From the NCBI RefSeq assembly GCF_902686445.1, contig NC_062229.1, forward strand, positions 2,505,003 to 2,569,002: a stretch of DNA of 64,000 bases, read 5' to 3'. Positions 24,351 through 55,800 of the stretch are shown one piece after another (position 1 is the stretch's first letter; each line of letters begins with the position of its first letter). Position numbers and translations under genes: made by a program. Source of the stretch: Sciurus carolinensis (Eukaryota; Chordata; Mammalia; Rodentia; Sciuridae). The notes beneath the pieces were generated by a model, which was not told the origin of the DNA, did not search any database, and saw only the letters and a list, made by a program, of their open reading frames with translations.

Positions 24351-24907
24351 AATATGTCTTGGGCCAGACAACCCTAGGAAACAAGGCCTGCTAGCTCTCA
24401 GCGTACAGGGAAGCTGCTGTGATTCACATGGTCGCCTCCAGGCCTCCACAGTGTGCAAGGGTAGAATTCGCACCCAGAACCATGGCTCTCAGACCTCACT
24501 CTGGCTGGTGCATGTCCCACACTGAAGGGAACACAGAAGTGTGGATGCAGATGCTGCTGGCCTCCAGGGGGCTGGATTCTGCATTCCCGATCAGCTCTGA
24601 ACCAGCTGCAGAGGTTTGGTCCGCAGATGATGGGCAGCTCAGGGAGCTGCCTGCTGTTTCCCCAGCACCCAGCAGGTCCACAATAGATGAAGATGTCGAA
24701 CTCAAGGACGAATGGAGTCTGTCCCTCCTGGCTTCTGTGCCCAGGTGCTGCGTGCCTCAGTTTCTCCACCCAGACAGCAGGAATGAAAACTAACACCTGA
24801 CATGGGAACGAGCCACCTTAAATTCATAGCATACTGCATCTGGCACAAAGAAACTGCTTCACAGATGTTTGTTATCCTGCATGGGTCCCGTACCCACTAA
24901 GCTTGTT

Positions 24908-24992
24908 TTCTTTTTTTTGTGGTACTGGGGATTGAACTTGCTTGTACATGCGTGGTGAGCACTCTACCAACTGAGCTACGTCCCCAGCCCTC
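24908..24992 (-). repeat. ID SINE
   Basis: T run, TGGTACTGGGGATTGAACTT, then CTACCAACTGAGCTACGTCC and CCAGCCC: a minus-oriented ID copy. Confidence 0.85.
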
Positions 24993-25603
24993 CACTAAGC
25001 ATTTCTTAACGAAAAGTCTGGAGGTTTAAGTCTCAATAAGTAAATCGGAGGACAGAGGTGGAACCCATAGCACAGAGTAGGTGCTCGGGGCGTCTGCTGA
25101 TTAGAGGGCATGCCATGTGTCATTCTGGGGTTGGAGCACCGCCTTTGCCCCCTGGGCCTCCCCTGGCCAGGTGCATCACTGCCTTAGGTGATGATTTCCG
25201 GACAAATCTTTGCTTTGAGCAGCCTCTGATTTGTCAGGAAGGTGGGGCCTTCCTCACCTCAGCCTGCCACTGGTTGACTAAAGGGGTCCCTGGGGCTTCC
25301 CCTTGCTCTTGGGGAACCCGGGGCCCCACCTTCCATCTTTCTCTGGCTGCTCAACACAACATAGCCAGGCCTGAACTGGCTCAAGGTGGGACTTGCAGAG
25401 GCAGCATCTGTCCTTCAAACTCCTATGACCCCGCCCCCCAGCCTTAGTCTTTCCCATCAGTACCCGGGTCTAGCCCAGGACTCACTGCACCCTCTCCAAG
25501 CATGGTGCAGCATCATACTTGTCCTGTGCTGGGGTGGCCAGAGGATGAGTCAGATCAATTCAGATCAACAACCAACAATACATGGCATCAGGTTTACATT
25601 TTC

Positions 25604-25940
25604 CTTTTTTTTTTTTTTTTGGTACTGGGAATTGAACGTGGGGTGCACTACCACTGAGCTGCTACATTCCCAGCTGTTTTTATTTGGAGACTGGGTCTCC
25701 CTAAGTTGTTTAGGGCCTTACTAAGTTGCTGAGGCTGGCCTAGCCTCAGCCTCCCAAGTTGGTGAAATTATCAGCATATGCCACCGCACCCAACTTTTAC
25801 TATTTTTAAAAACTACATGTTAGATATTTTTATCCGATGAAATGCATTTATTACTATGATTATGGTGTGCGTAGGGATTGAATCCAGGGGTGCTCTACCC
25901 CTGAGCTCCACCCCCAGGCTGCACTGCCGCGCTCAGCTTC
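25604..25940 (-). repeat. ID-B1 dimer (MEN) followed by a further ID half
   Basis: A poly(T) run (25604-25620), antisense ID half and antisense B1 half extend to about 25797. A separate diverged ID half (TAGGGATTGAATCCAGGGGT) sits at about 25862-25920. Confidence 0.75.
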
Positions 25941-26375
25941 TGTGCAGGTGTTCGCGCACACTTTTATTTCGTTTCTCGTGGGTACAAGCCTAGTGTGTTA
26001 GATACGAATGCTATAGCAGAATACCAAGACGGGGTGGCTTCAGCAGCCATCTCGTCCTTCTGGGGTCTGGAGACCAGGATCATGGTCAGGAGCTGGGGAG
26101 GGCTTTCTTACCACCTTGTGGCTGGCCACCTCCTCACTGGGTCTTCACCAGTGGCCATGGACCGGGCTGCACTGTTTTCATCTAACCTGGTCACCTCCTT
26201 AAGGTCCCAGCTCCGAGACAGTTACACGGCTGGGGTTACAGCTTCAACATAAGATCAGTCCCACAGCACCGAGAATAGATTTTCTGGGTCCCAGCAGAAG
26301 TCTGTCTTTAACGTCTTAAAAAAGTATCTGTTGTAACACAGTTCACATGTGTGGTGATTTTTTTGAGATTCAGGT

Positions 26376-26484
26376 AATATCCTTTTTTTTTTTTTTGCGG
26401 TGCTGGGGATCGAACTCAGGGCCTTGTGCTTGCGAGGTAAGCACTCTACCAGCTGAGCTATCTCCCCAGCCCAATATCCTTTTT
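26376..26484 (-). repeat. ID SINE with target-site duplication
   Basis: Near-consensus minus-oriented ID, from the T run to CTCCCCAGCCC at about 26472. AATATCCTTTTT occurs on both sides (from 26376 and from 26473), a clean target-site duplication. Confidence 0.9.
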
Positions 26485-26620
26485 AAAAATATTTTTTTAG
26501 CTGTAGATGGACACAATACCTTTATTTTAAGTACTTATTTTTATGTGGTGCTGAGGATTGAACCCAGGGCCACTCACATGCTAGGCACACTCTCTACCAC
26601 TAAGCTCCACCCCCAGCCCC
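26485..26620 (-). repeat. Long ID-derived SINE
   Basis: TTTTTTTAGCTGTAGATGGA, ACACAATACCTTTATTTTAA, then GTGCTGAGGATTGAACCCAG and CCACCCCCAGCCCC. The neighbouring ID copy inserted directly at its edge. Confidence 0.8.
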
Positions 26621-26919
26621 AAGAAATTAAAATAAAGCCTGCATTAATCACTAACCTTCACAAGGCATTAAGATAAGGCCACAGTGGACCCCTGTGGCTC
26701 TACAGGACTCACTGACCCAATCGTCCAGTTGCTGTCTCTGCCCCAAATGCCCTTCCTGCCCGTTGGTCAGGTCCTCCAAATCTCTGGTTAAACTCAGTTT
26801 CTCCAAAAGCTCTCTGTGGTCCCCTAGGATAAACAAGTGGCATTCATTATTCTGTTCTTTTTTAGGCATCCTGGTTCTTCTCATGTGAGTTCTAACAGTG
26901 AATTTTAATTACAAAAACA

Positions 26920-27170
26920 AATAGCCAAGCATAGTGGCACATGCCTATAATACTAGCAGCTGAAGCTGAGGGAGGCTGAGGCAGGAGGATTGCGAGTTCA
27001 AAGCTAGCCTCAGCAAAAGTGAGGCGCTAAGCAACTCGGTGAGACCTTATCTCTAAATAAAGTACGAAATAAGGCTGTGGGTGTGTCTCAGCGGTCAGGT
27101 GTCCCTGAGTTCAATCCCAGTACCAATAAATAAATGAATGAAGGAAGGAAGGAATGAAAGAATGAATGTC
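26920..27170 (+). repeat. B1-ID dimer (MEN), sense, with simple-repeat tail
   Basis: Full sense copy: AGCCAAGCATAGTGGCACAT, GGAGGCTGAGGCAGGAGGAT, AGTTCAAAGCTAGCCTCAGC, then the ID half with TCTCAGCGGTCAGG and GAGTTCAATCCCAGTACC. The A-rich tail has become an AATG/AAGG microsatellite. Confidence 0.85.
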
Positions 27171-27589
27171 ATTTCTTTGCCCTGGTAGACTGGAATTCCT
27201 GGAAACCAGGGTTACAGCATTGAAAGCACCTGGTATTACCTGTTGCCAGGCATAGTTTCAAGTGCTCTGGGGATGCGGAAGTCCCACAATCCTTACAGCT
27301 CTATAGGATCAGTACCATCGTGAATCCCATTTTGCAGGTGGGGAGACTGAGGCACAGAGCAGTTAAGTAACTTGGCCACGCGGAATCTCATTCGTTTTTT
27401 AAATGAATTAACATGTATATTGAGTATTTTGTGGGTGTGGTACACAGTAAGCGTTCGACAAATTTTCCTCAGGATGAAATAAACGTTCTGAGTATTTTAT
27501 AGCTGTTTATCGTAGGAGATCCCGCATGGCCCGCCCTTCCCTAGGCCACGCCCACTTGGCCCTGTTTTGAGTTGAACGTCTCTGCGTGA

Positions 27590-46934
<19,345 letters not shown>

Positions 46935-47113
46935 GCCTGGCAGCCCCGGCCTTGGCCCAGCTCCGCCCACAGTAGATTCCGCAGGCCTGCCCACCTCTTC
47001 CCCAGCCTCCCAGGAGAGCAGAGGACTTTTGGGGAAACGCTGTGCTGTTTGTATTTGTCTCCTTGGGTTTTTTTCTGCCTAATTTCTGTGATTTCTGACC
47101 GACATGAAATGAC

Positions 47114-47140
47114 TATAAAGGGTTTTTTAATGAAAAAGTT
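47114..47140 (+). terminator. HDGFL2: HDGFL2 poly(A) signal, TATAAA variant
   Basis: No AATAAA follows the stop on this strand. The best hexamer is TATAAA at 47114-47119, about 180 bases after the stop, followed by GGGTTTTTTAATG. Cleavage at about 47130-47140 is inferred. Confidence 0.65.
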
Positions 47141-49825
47141 GCTTTTATTGACTTGGTTTTCCAGCATCACTGGTGCAGCTGGGCCCAGGGCCAGGGAGCA
47201 GTTTGCAGCTGTCAGAGGCCCTTGTGGGGACAGAGGGTTAAACCACTGGGCCACACTGAGCAGTGAGAGTGAATCCTGTTTTCGCGGCATGGGAGGCTGG
47301 ATGGGAGCAAGAGGAGAGGAGGAAAGCGAGGCTCTGAACCAGACAGCTCGCACAGGCTGCAGGATGGCTCTTCCTGCTTCTGGCAGCTTGGTGCCCAGGC
47401 AGACCTAGGAGGAACAGGTGACTCCGAGGGCAGAGTGGAGCATTCCTATCCCTGAACACACCGCCTACTTGCCCTGACTACTTTGTCTGGCGCACCTAGG
47501 CCTCAGGAGGCTTCGGGGCCCCCAGGCATTTGGGCCCAGAGGGGTGCTGCGGGTTGTCTCCTGTGTTGAGCATTTACCCTGCGTGAGCCTCGCTGGGCCT
47601 CCCGCACATCCCAACTGTGTTGCCGGCTCACCTGTGAGTTTGGCAAGTGGCCTTCCTCATCTGTGTAAGAGGGTGACCCCACCTCGTGACTCTGTCATGT
47701 GGATTTACAGTTCACTGTTACTTGGTAGTTCTTTCAGTAGTGGCTTCTAGGGTTCGTCTCCCTGCCCATGATGGCCGAGTCCCCCTGTCCAGCTGGGAAA
47801 TAGGTGTGATGTGGAGGAAGGGACTCCTGAGCCTTGGCCCTGGGTTTGGTTTGGATGGACTTGAGCTCGTGGCCCTGGGTCTGGCTTCTGCAAGTAGCTG
47901 TGTCTCACGTTGCACCGTCTAGTGACTGCATGTGGCAGAGACAGCAGGCGCACTCAGCGTAGCCCCATCGCTGGGCTGCAGCCTCTCCAGCTTAGAGCTG
48001 GCGAATGCGGCCTGGCCCTGCACTCTTCCAGGCACCGTGGTGACCCTTGGGCAGAGCAGCTTGCACCTCACTGAGCTCCAAGGACCCAGCTCCTTTTCTG
48101 AGAAGATGTGCTTAAGAAAGAGATGCAAGCAAGCTTAGGGGGTCATTAGCTGCGCTGCAGGGTTCCAGGAAGTCGGGGCAGAGCAGGGCTCAGGTTGCTG
48201 GCTTTCCATGAGGCAACTGCCCCCAGCTGTCGCAGCAAGGGAGCTCCTGGCTCATGGATACCCTGAGTGTCTCCATCTCTGGGCACTTAGGGCAGAGGAG
48301 AGGAGAGGGTTGGCGCTGGAAAGTGGGCTGTTTGGTCACCTGTCAGATTTTCTGATCACCACAGCCTCTGACCCTGTCAGGCTCCCATGACCTCATCCAT
48401 GGGGACCTCTCAGGGTCCCCCTGAAGACCCTTGGGGAGCATGGCTAGGGAGGAAGGGGTCTCCATGGCTGCCACCTCACGCAGGCCTTGGCATGCTGAGC
48501 AGACCCAGCAGGCCTGGTCCTTCTGGAAAGGCCTCCTTCACACTTTGCCTCGGCTGTCTCAGCCTTGCTTCCTGAGGGACCAGAGGACTGTGGATAGGAC
48601 TGTAGGTGAGTGGCCAGAGACAGGAAGTAGCTTGTTTTGTCACTTCCCTAACCCAACAGAGTAGTTCTCCAGCCAGGCCAGTGCAGAGCTACGAAGGGTG
48701 GCCGTGGTGGCTGCTGGCAGCTTTCTCCTCAGGAAGCCCCTGCTCAGCCTCACTGGGTGCTAGCAGAGGTGGTGATTCTGCCTCAGGGTGCCTGTGGTGT
48801 TCTGGTACGTTCTGCAACAAGGGAGCAAGGTTCTCAAGACACCTAAAGTGTCAGGTGTGGGGGCATACCTGTTCTCCTAAGTAGGAGACTGAAGCAGGAG
48901 GATCCTAAGTTCAAGGCCGACCTGGACAACTTAGCAAGACCCTATCTCAAAATAAAAGGACTGCAGATGGAGCTCAGTGGTAGAGCACTTGCCTGGCATG
49001 TGGGAAGTCCTGGGTTCCATACCCAGTACTGGGGCCGGGGGGAGACAATGTGGGCCAGGTACAGTGGCCACACCTGTAATCCCAGTGGCTTGGGAGTCTG
49101 AAGCAAGAGGCTCTCAAGTTCAAGGTCAGCCTCAGCAACTTAGCAAGACCCTGTCTCTAAGTAAAACGTAAAAATGGGTTAGGGATGTGGCTCGGTGGTT
49201 ACGTGCCCCTGGGTTCAATCCTTGGTATCAAAAAATAAAAAGATGGACTAGGGGGTAGCTCAGTCGGTAGAGTGCTTGCCTTGCAAGCACAAGGCCCTGG
49301 GTTCGATTCCCAGCACCGCAAAAAAAAAAAAAAAAAAAAAAAGAGAGACAATGTGGTTGCTAAGGGCTTTGGGGCGTGCTTTCAGAACCAGTAAGATGAC
49401 AGCTGTGGAATCAGGTTGAGGGACTGGAAGAGCCCCCATAGGATAGAAGGGTCCCCAGTAGGGACGGATGGAGAGCGCTTCACAGCGGGCACTCTTCCAC
49501 TCCCCGCCTGGCGGACACGCTCACTGAAGGGCTGCAGGTGGGGGCCCATGGCCAGCGGTCTGAGTGAGCCCAGCTCCTAGGTCAGGAGAGAGGCTAATCG
49601 TGCTGGGGAGGAGGGAGTGGGGATACAGGCCGAGGCCCTGGAGCAAGGTGGCTGAACTCAAAGTCACATGCCCTGTGGCTCCTCTTGTTCTGGCCAGCTC
49701 CAGCTTGCAGGGCCCAGGGCTTCAAGGGACCAGAGCTGAATTTGGGGCCAGGAGGAGACTCTGAGCATGGTTCCCTGGGCAGTGTAAGCAGAGTAGGGAG
49801 ATGCTGCGCCCTGGTCTGTGGGTGC
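47125..49825 (-). other. PLIN4: Probable long PLIN4 3' UTR
   Basis: No minus-strand AATAAA was seen near the PLIN4 stop (49826). The first clear one is at 47149-47144, which would give a 3' UTR of about 2.7 kb. Human PLIN4 is recalled to have a 3' UTR of more than 2 kb. About 500 bases of this stretch are the SINE cluster at 48845-49345. No coding exon is supported here. The extent is inferred. Confidence 0.6.
48845..49345 (+). repeat. Cluster of three SINEs antisense to PLIN4
   Basis: 48850-49030 is a B1-ID dimer (AGTTCAAGGCCGACCTGGAC, GGAGCTCAGTGGTAGAGCAC, GGGTTCCATACCCAG). 49050-49232 is a second dimer (GGTCAGCCTCAGCAACTTAG, ATGTGGCTCGGTGG, GGGTTCAATCC). 49243-49342 is a near-perfect ID with A box TAGCTCAGTCGGTAGAGTGC, B box GGGTTCGATTCC and a 22-base A tail. 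All three are plus-oriented. Confidence 0.88.
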
Positions 49826-52800
49826 CTATGGCTGCCCACCAGGGGCCAAAGTGAAGGGCCCCACCAGCCAGCCAAGTGGGGGGCTGTGCTGCAGGCCATC
49901 CAGCAGCTGGTCCAGCCCCCTCCATGCCTGGCTCATTCCTGCTCGGCTCTGGGCCAGGCGCTCAGCTGGCAGCTCCCCAACAGACCCAGCCGAGGACACG
50001 ATGCCATAGAGCTCACAGAGGCTGTGCCGCACCCGCCCGACCTGTTGTTGGAGCCCAGCCGGCAGGCCCTGGAGGCTGGAGGCCAGGCCACTGGAGGCTG
50101 TGTGCAGCTGTCTGAGGAGGGTGCACACCCTGGACAGAGCTGCCGCGTCCTGCGCCTGCGGGAGGAAGGAGCACAGTGAGTGGACGCGAGGCAGGGCTGG
50201 GGGGGCAGCACCCAGTGCCAGACACACCTCTTGGGGACCCACGTCCTCTGCTCTGGCACTTGAGCCCTGGTCCAGGCACAGCTTCTCTTGTCGAGCCTGC
50301 ATGGCCTTCTCAATCTGGAAAGAGAGAGGTTCCAGGGACGTGCTGGCCTCTTGGCAGGGACTGGGGATGTTCATGGCGCTGACCCTGGAGCCTCACCCCC
50401 AGACCTTCCCATGGCCTGGCAGGAAGACCATGAGCAGTCCCATCCCCTGAGGTGCTCAGGGAGACTCAGTGCGATCCTGGCGCCCTCAGCCCAAGACCTT
50501 ACCTGGCTTTCCATCGCTTTTCGGAGAACATCCAAGTCCTCACCATGGCCAGTGTCTTGCCTCAGTGGCAACTATGACCTTATCCCCACCAGCACCCCAT
50601 CGTTCTCTCTACAGGGGCCACTCGGGTTCCGTTCTGTCCCTCCGCCACTCCCAGCATGCTCCGGCCTCAGGGCCTTGCACGTGCTGCCCACTCAGCCCTA
50701 GCATGCTCCTCCAGGTTACCTCTGGGCGTGAGGTGGCCCCGTCCCTCCCTGTCACTAACTGTTCATCACAGGTGCTTCATTGGGTGTTTTTTGCCTCTCC
50801 GCTGGTTGCTGTGTCCCCAGCACACACACACCTGCGCAGGACCTGTCCTGTCTCACTCAGGGCCTCCCCTTCAGCCTTCCCTGCAGGAGACCCCCAGGGC
50901 CTCCAGGACCATTCTCGGGATCAGCCCCCAGCTGCCAGCACCCTGCTTTCCTCCTTCCTCAGGCTTTGCGTCCACAGCCCACCAGGGCCTTCCCTCACTT
51001 GCCTGTGGCCATCCGCAACCTCTGGCAGCCCAGAACCCAGCCGCTCACCACTGCAGCTGCTCCTAAGCCCGCTGCTCGCCTGCATCTGTACACAGACTCG
51101 TCGCCCATCCTCTGGCTTCCTGCCAGAACCCCCACCTCCTTGTGGCCTGGCCTCCTCACAGTCCTGAGTGATCCTCTTAAATAAAATTGTCAGATCCAGC
51201 CACTCCTCTGCCCACAGCCCTCTAGAACACTCATGTCCCTCCAGGTCAAGGCCCTGCAGGACCCGTGCTGTCCCTCCCACCTCCCTGCCTCCCTCTCTGC
51301 CCCTAGCCCCTCTGCTTCCACTGCCCAGGCCCCCCATCGCTGGCTAGCCTTGCTTTAGGGCCTCTCCTGCACAGGTTGGGCCCTCCCTCTAGACCTCTTT
51401 GTCATTTAGATCTCACCTCCAATGTCCCCTTTGGGTAGACACCCATGGCTGCCATTCCTAGGTCCTGCTCATCTTTGTGGCTGAGCGCCCTCTGATGTAG
51501 CATACATTCATTGGATACTTGTCCCCATCCCTCAATACGGTGTGGCCCTCGGAGGGAGGGCTTTGTCCCTAGTACACCCAAGGCATTCAGTGATCCTTAT
51601 CGAGTGAGCGTCTCATGATCCTGTTTCCATCCCAGCATCCTTTGTGTGTGAGCCTGGGCAAGCTCTTGCCGTTCGCATGGCCTCCCTTGGTGAAGTCTGT
51701 GCTGCAGCCATTCGCAGCGTGTTCCGAGGGACAGCCTTCCTTCACAGGTGTCCACTGAAGGCCTCCTGAGAGGCACGAGGTCCTTAATGACTGGGGGCAG
51801 GGACAGAGACTGGGGACACTGCTCCCTCTAGTGCCCCAGATATCTACAGCGGAGGATGACCTGACCAAGTCCTACAGTGCCAAGAGGGACCCCCTTGAAC
51901 ACAGCCAAGACAGTAGGAGGGGAAGACCCCCTGTCCCCTGGATGCTGCGTTGGTCCCTTGCTGGGGTCTTCTGCAGGCCCCACGGTGCCCAGCCTGTGCA
52001 CTCCCCTCCCAGCCACACTCCGCTGCTCCTGGCACATGCCCACCCGGGGTTGCCACCCGCGCCTCTGTCCTCTCCCAGGCTTTGCGCACTCTCCTTGGTG
52101 GCCAGAACGTGCCTCGGGGACAGCAGCCTGCCCTGCCTTCCCTCTGCATGTGGACAGCCTTTGTGTAGCATTGAGTCCCCAGTGGCTGCCTCGGCACAGA
52201 GGCATTCGAGGTGGGCCTGGGGTTGGGGACCCCGAGGGAAGGCTCTTACCACCTGGAAGGAGTCCTGGAGCTGAGCCAGCGCGTCCCTGGCTTGGAATTG
52301 GCTGTGCTGCAGGTGGCTCAAGGCATGTTCAAAAGCCCGCTGGCGGAAGCCCGGGGCCAGGTCGCCTAGGCGGACGAAGTAGCTCCCCTGGTCAGCAGAG
52401 AGCACCTGGGGGCCGGGCTGGGAGGCTGCCAGCTGAGCTGGAGAGGAAGAAGCCCATCAGCCCTGCAGGTTGACGGCGTGAGTGCCACAGGAGCCACACC
52501 CACGGGCAGGTAGGCGCCCAGGTCAGGAGGATAGACCCTCCCGCTCCCCAGCTCACCTTGCTCCTCGGGATTCATGGGCTGGAAGATCTCCCCCAGCCCC
52601 TCCAATTCGTCTCGAAGCGCGGCGAAGCCAGTGGTTCCTTCTTGGACAACTGAAGCCATCTGTGGCCCCGCCGCCTCGCTCAGGGCCCCATGGGTGAGCA
52701 CAGCACCGGGTGCGAGGCCCTTAGTGGCACTTGTGGCCTCCCCAGCAGGTTCCCAGCCTGCACCAAGGGGACCTGGGAGGTTGGAGATCCCAGAGGACAG

Positions 52801-55800
52801 GGCCTCTGTGGGGGCCGGGGCCGTCTGCTCCCTGCCTGTGTCTGTAGCCCAGCGGGTGTCCTGAGCCCCTGGAAAATAGTTGCGCGTGCTGCTGGGCCTG
52901 GCGTGGGCAGCACCTGAGGCCATGTCCCCTGCCCTGGCAGGCCCAGCAGCAGTGGCTTCCTTGGTGCTGATGTCCAGGGTTCCCTGCACGGCCCCTGGGG
53001 CCATGTTCACAGTACCGGTGACCTCGCCACAGACGGTGTCAGTGCCAGGCAGCATGGATTTGGCGATGTTCATACCAGTCTGGACAGTGCCTTTGGCCAC
53101 ATTCGCTGCCCCTGTGAGTCCAGAGGACACTGCATCTTTGGTGCCTGTCAAGATAGCTTTTGAAGTGTCCAGGCCCCCCTGGACGGCCCCTTTGGCCACA
53201 TTTATGGCCCCACTCACTCCAACACAGAGGGTGTCTTTGGTGCCCATCAGCATAGTTTTGGTGGTGTCCACTCCAGTCTGGACAGTCCCTTTGGCCACAT
53301 TTGCTGCCCCTGTGAGTCCAGAGGACACTGCATCTTTGGTGCCAGTCACCATGGTCTTGGTGGTGTCCACCCCAGTCTGGATGGCCCCCTTGGCCACATT
53401 TGCAGCCCCAGTGAACCCGGTGGACACAGTGTCCTTTGCACCCATGACCACAGACTTTGTGGTGTTCAGGCCCCCCTGGACAACACCTTGGGCCACATTC
53501 ATGGCCCCGGTCACCCCACTACATACAGTGTCCTTGGTGCCCGTCAGCACAGTCTTGGTGGTGTCCATGCCAGTCTGGACGGCCCCTTTGGCCACATTCA
53601 CTGTTCCCGTGAGCCCCGTGGACACAGTGTCTTTGGTGCCCAGGACCACAGACTTCGTGGCGTCCATGCCGGTCTGGACGGCCCCTTTGGCCACATTCAC
53701 GGCACTGGTCACTCCACTGCAGACGGTGTCCTTGGTGCCCGTGGCGATATTCTGGGTCGTGTTCAGTCCAGTTTGTATGGCCCCTTTGGCCACGTTCATG
53801 GAGCCCATGACCCCAGTGGACACTGCATTTTTGGTGCCTGTCAGGACAGCTTTTGAAGTGTCCAGGCCTCCCTGGACAGCCCCTTTGGCCACATTCATGG
53901 CCCCGGTCACTCCACTAAAGAGGGTGTCCTTGGTACCCGTCAGCACGGTCTTGGTGGTGTCCACTCCAGTGTGGACAGTCCCTTTGGCCATGTTCACTGC
54001 TCCAGTGACCCCAGTGCACACTGTGTCTTTGGTGCCGGTCAGCACAGTCTTGCTGGTGTCCACTCCGGTCTGCACAGCCCCCTTGGCCACGTTGACGGCT
54101 CCTGTGAGCCCAGTGGACACTGTGTCCTTGGTGCCAGTCAGCACAGTCTTGGTAGTGTCCAGGCCCCCCTGGACAGCCCCTTTGGCCACATTCATGGCCC
54201 CAGTCACTCCGCTACATACAGTGTCCTTGGTGCCCATCAGCACGGTCTTGGTGGTGTCCACTCCAGTCTGGACAGTCCCTTTGGCCATGTTCACTGCTCC
54301 TGTGAGACCAGTGGACACTGTGTCTTTGGTGCCGGTCAGCACGGTCTTGCTGGTGTCCAGTCCCCCCTGGACTACTCTTTTGGCTACATTCATGGCCCCG
54401 GTCACACCACTGCATACGGTGTCCTTGGTGCCGGTCACCATGGTCTTGGTGGTGTCCACCCCAGTCTGGATGGCCCCCTTGGCCACATTTGTGGCCCCAG
54501 TGAGCCCAGTGGACACAGTGTCCTTTGCACCCATGACCACAGACTTTGTGGTGTCCAGGCCCCCCTGGACAGTGCCTTTGGCCATGTTCACAGCGCTGGT
54601 CACTCCACTGCAGACAGTGTCCTTGGTGCCCATCAGCACATTCTTGGTGGTGTCCACTCCAGTCTGGGCAGTCCCTTTGGCCATGTTCACTGCTCCAGTG
54701 ACCCCAGTGCACACTGTGTCCTTGGTGCCCATCAGCACGGTCTTGGTGGTGTCCACTCCAATCTGGACAGTCCCTTTGGCCATGTTCACTGCTCCTGTGA
54801 GTCCAGAGGACACTGTGTCCTTGGTGCCGGTCAGCACAGTCTTGCTGGTGTCCAGTCCCCCCTGGACAACACCTTTGGCCACACTCATGGCCCCGGTCAC
54901 CCCACTACATACAGTGTCCTTGGTGCCCGTCAGCACAGTCTTGGTGGTGTCCATGCCGGTCTGGACGGCCCCCTTGGCCACATTCACTGCTCCTGTGAGC
55001 CCCGTGGACACAGTGTCTTTGGTGCCCAGGACCACAGACTTCGTGGCGTCCATGCCGGTCTGGACGGCCCCTTTGGCCACATTCACGGCACTGGTCACTC
55101 CACTGCAGACGGTGTCCTTGGTGCCTGTGGCGATATTCTGGGTCGTGTTCAGTCCAGTTTGTATGGCCCCTTTGGCCACGTTCATGGAGCCCATGACCCC
55201 AGTGGACACTGCATTTTTGGTGCCTGTCAGGACAGCTTTTGAAGTGTCCAGGCCCCCCTGGACAGCCCCTTTGGCCACATTCATGGCCCCGGTCACTCCA
55301 CTAAAGAGGGTGTCCTTGGTACCCGTCAGCACGGTCTTGGTGGTGTCCACTCCAGTGTGGACAGTCCCTTTGGCCATGTTCACTGCTCCAGTGACCCCAG
55401 TGCACACTGTGTCTTTGGTGCCGATCAGCACAGTCTTGGTGGTGTCCACTCCAGTCTGCACAGCCCCCTTGGCTACATTGACTGCTCCCGTGAGACTAGC
55501 GGACACTGTGTCCTTGGTGCCGGTCAGCACAGTCTTGGTAGTGTCCAGTCCCCCCTGGACAGCCCCTTTGGCCACATTCATGGCCCCGGTCACTCCACTA
55601 AAGAGGGTGTCCTTGGTACCCGTCAGCACGGTCTTGGTGGTGTCCACTCCAGTCTGCACAGTCCCTTTGGCCACATTGACGGCTCCTGTGAGCCCAGTGG
55701 ACACTGTGTCCTTGGTGCCGGTCAGCACAGTCTTGGTGGTGTCCACTCCAGTCTGGACAGCCCCCTTGGCCACATTGACTGCTCCCGTGAGACTAGCAGA

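Larger units (their letters stand above)
20331..27540. other. Divergent spacer between UBXN6 and HDGFL2, repeat-dominated
   Basis: About 7.2 kb without a supportable exon. It holds SINEs (listed separately), a MaLR LTR, MIR-like pieces around 21560-21680, 23760-23960 and 27230-27380, unassigned old repeats near 22430, 23410 and 25990, a (TTTG)n run at about 21927-21950 and an AATG/AAGG simple repeat at about 27125-27170. Confidence 0.6.
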
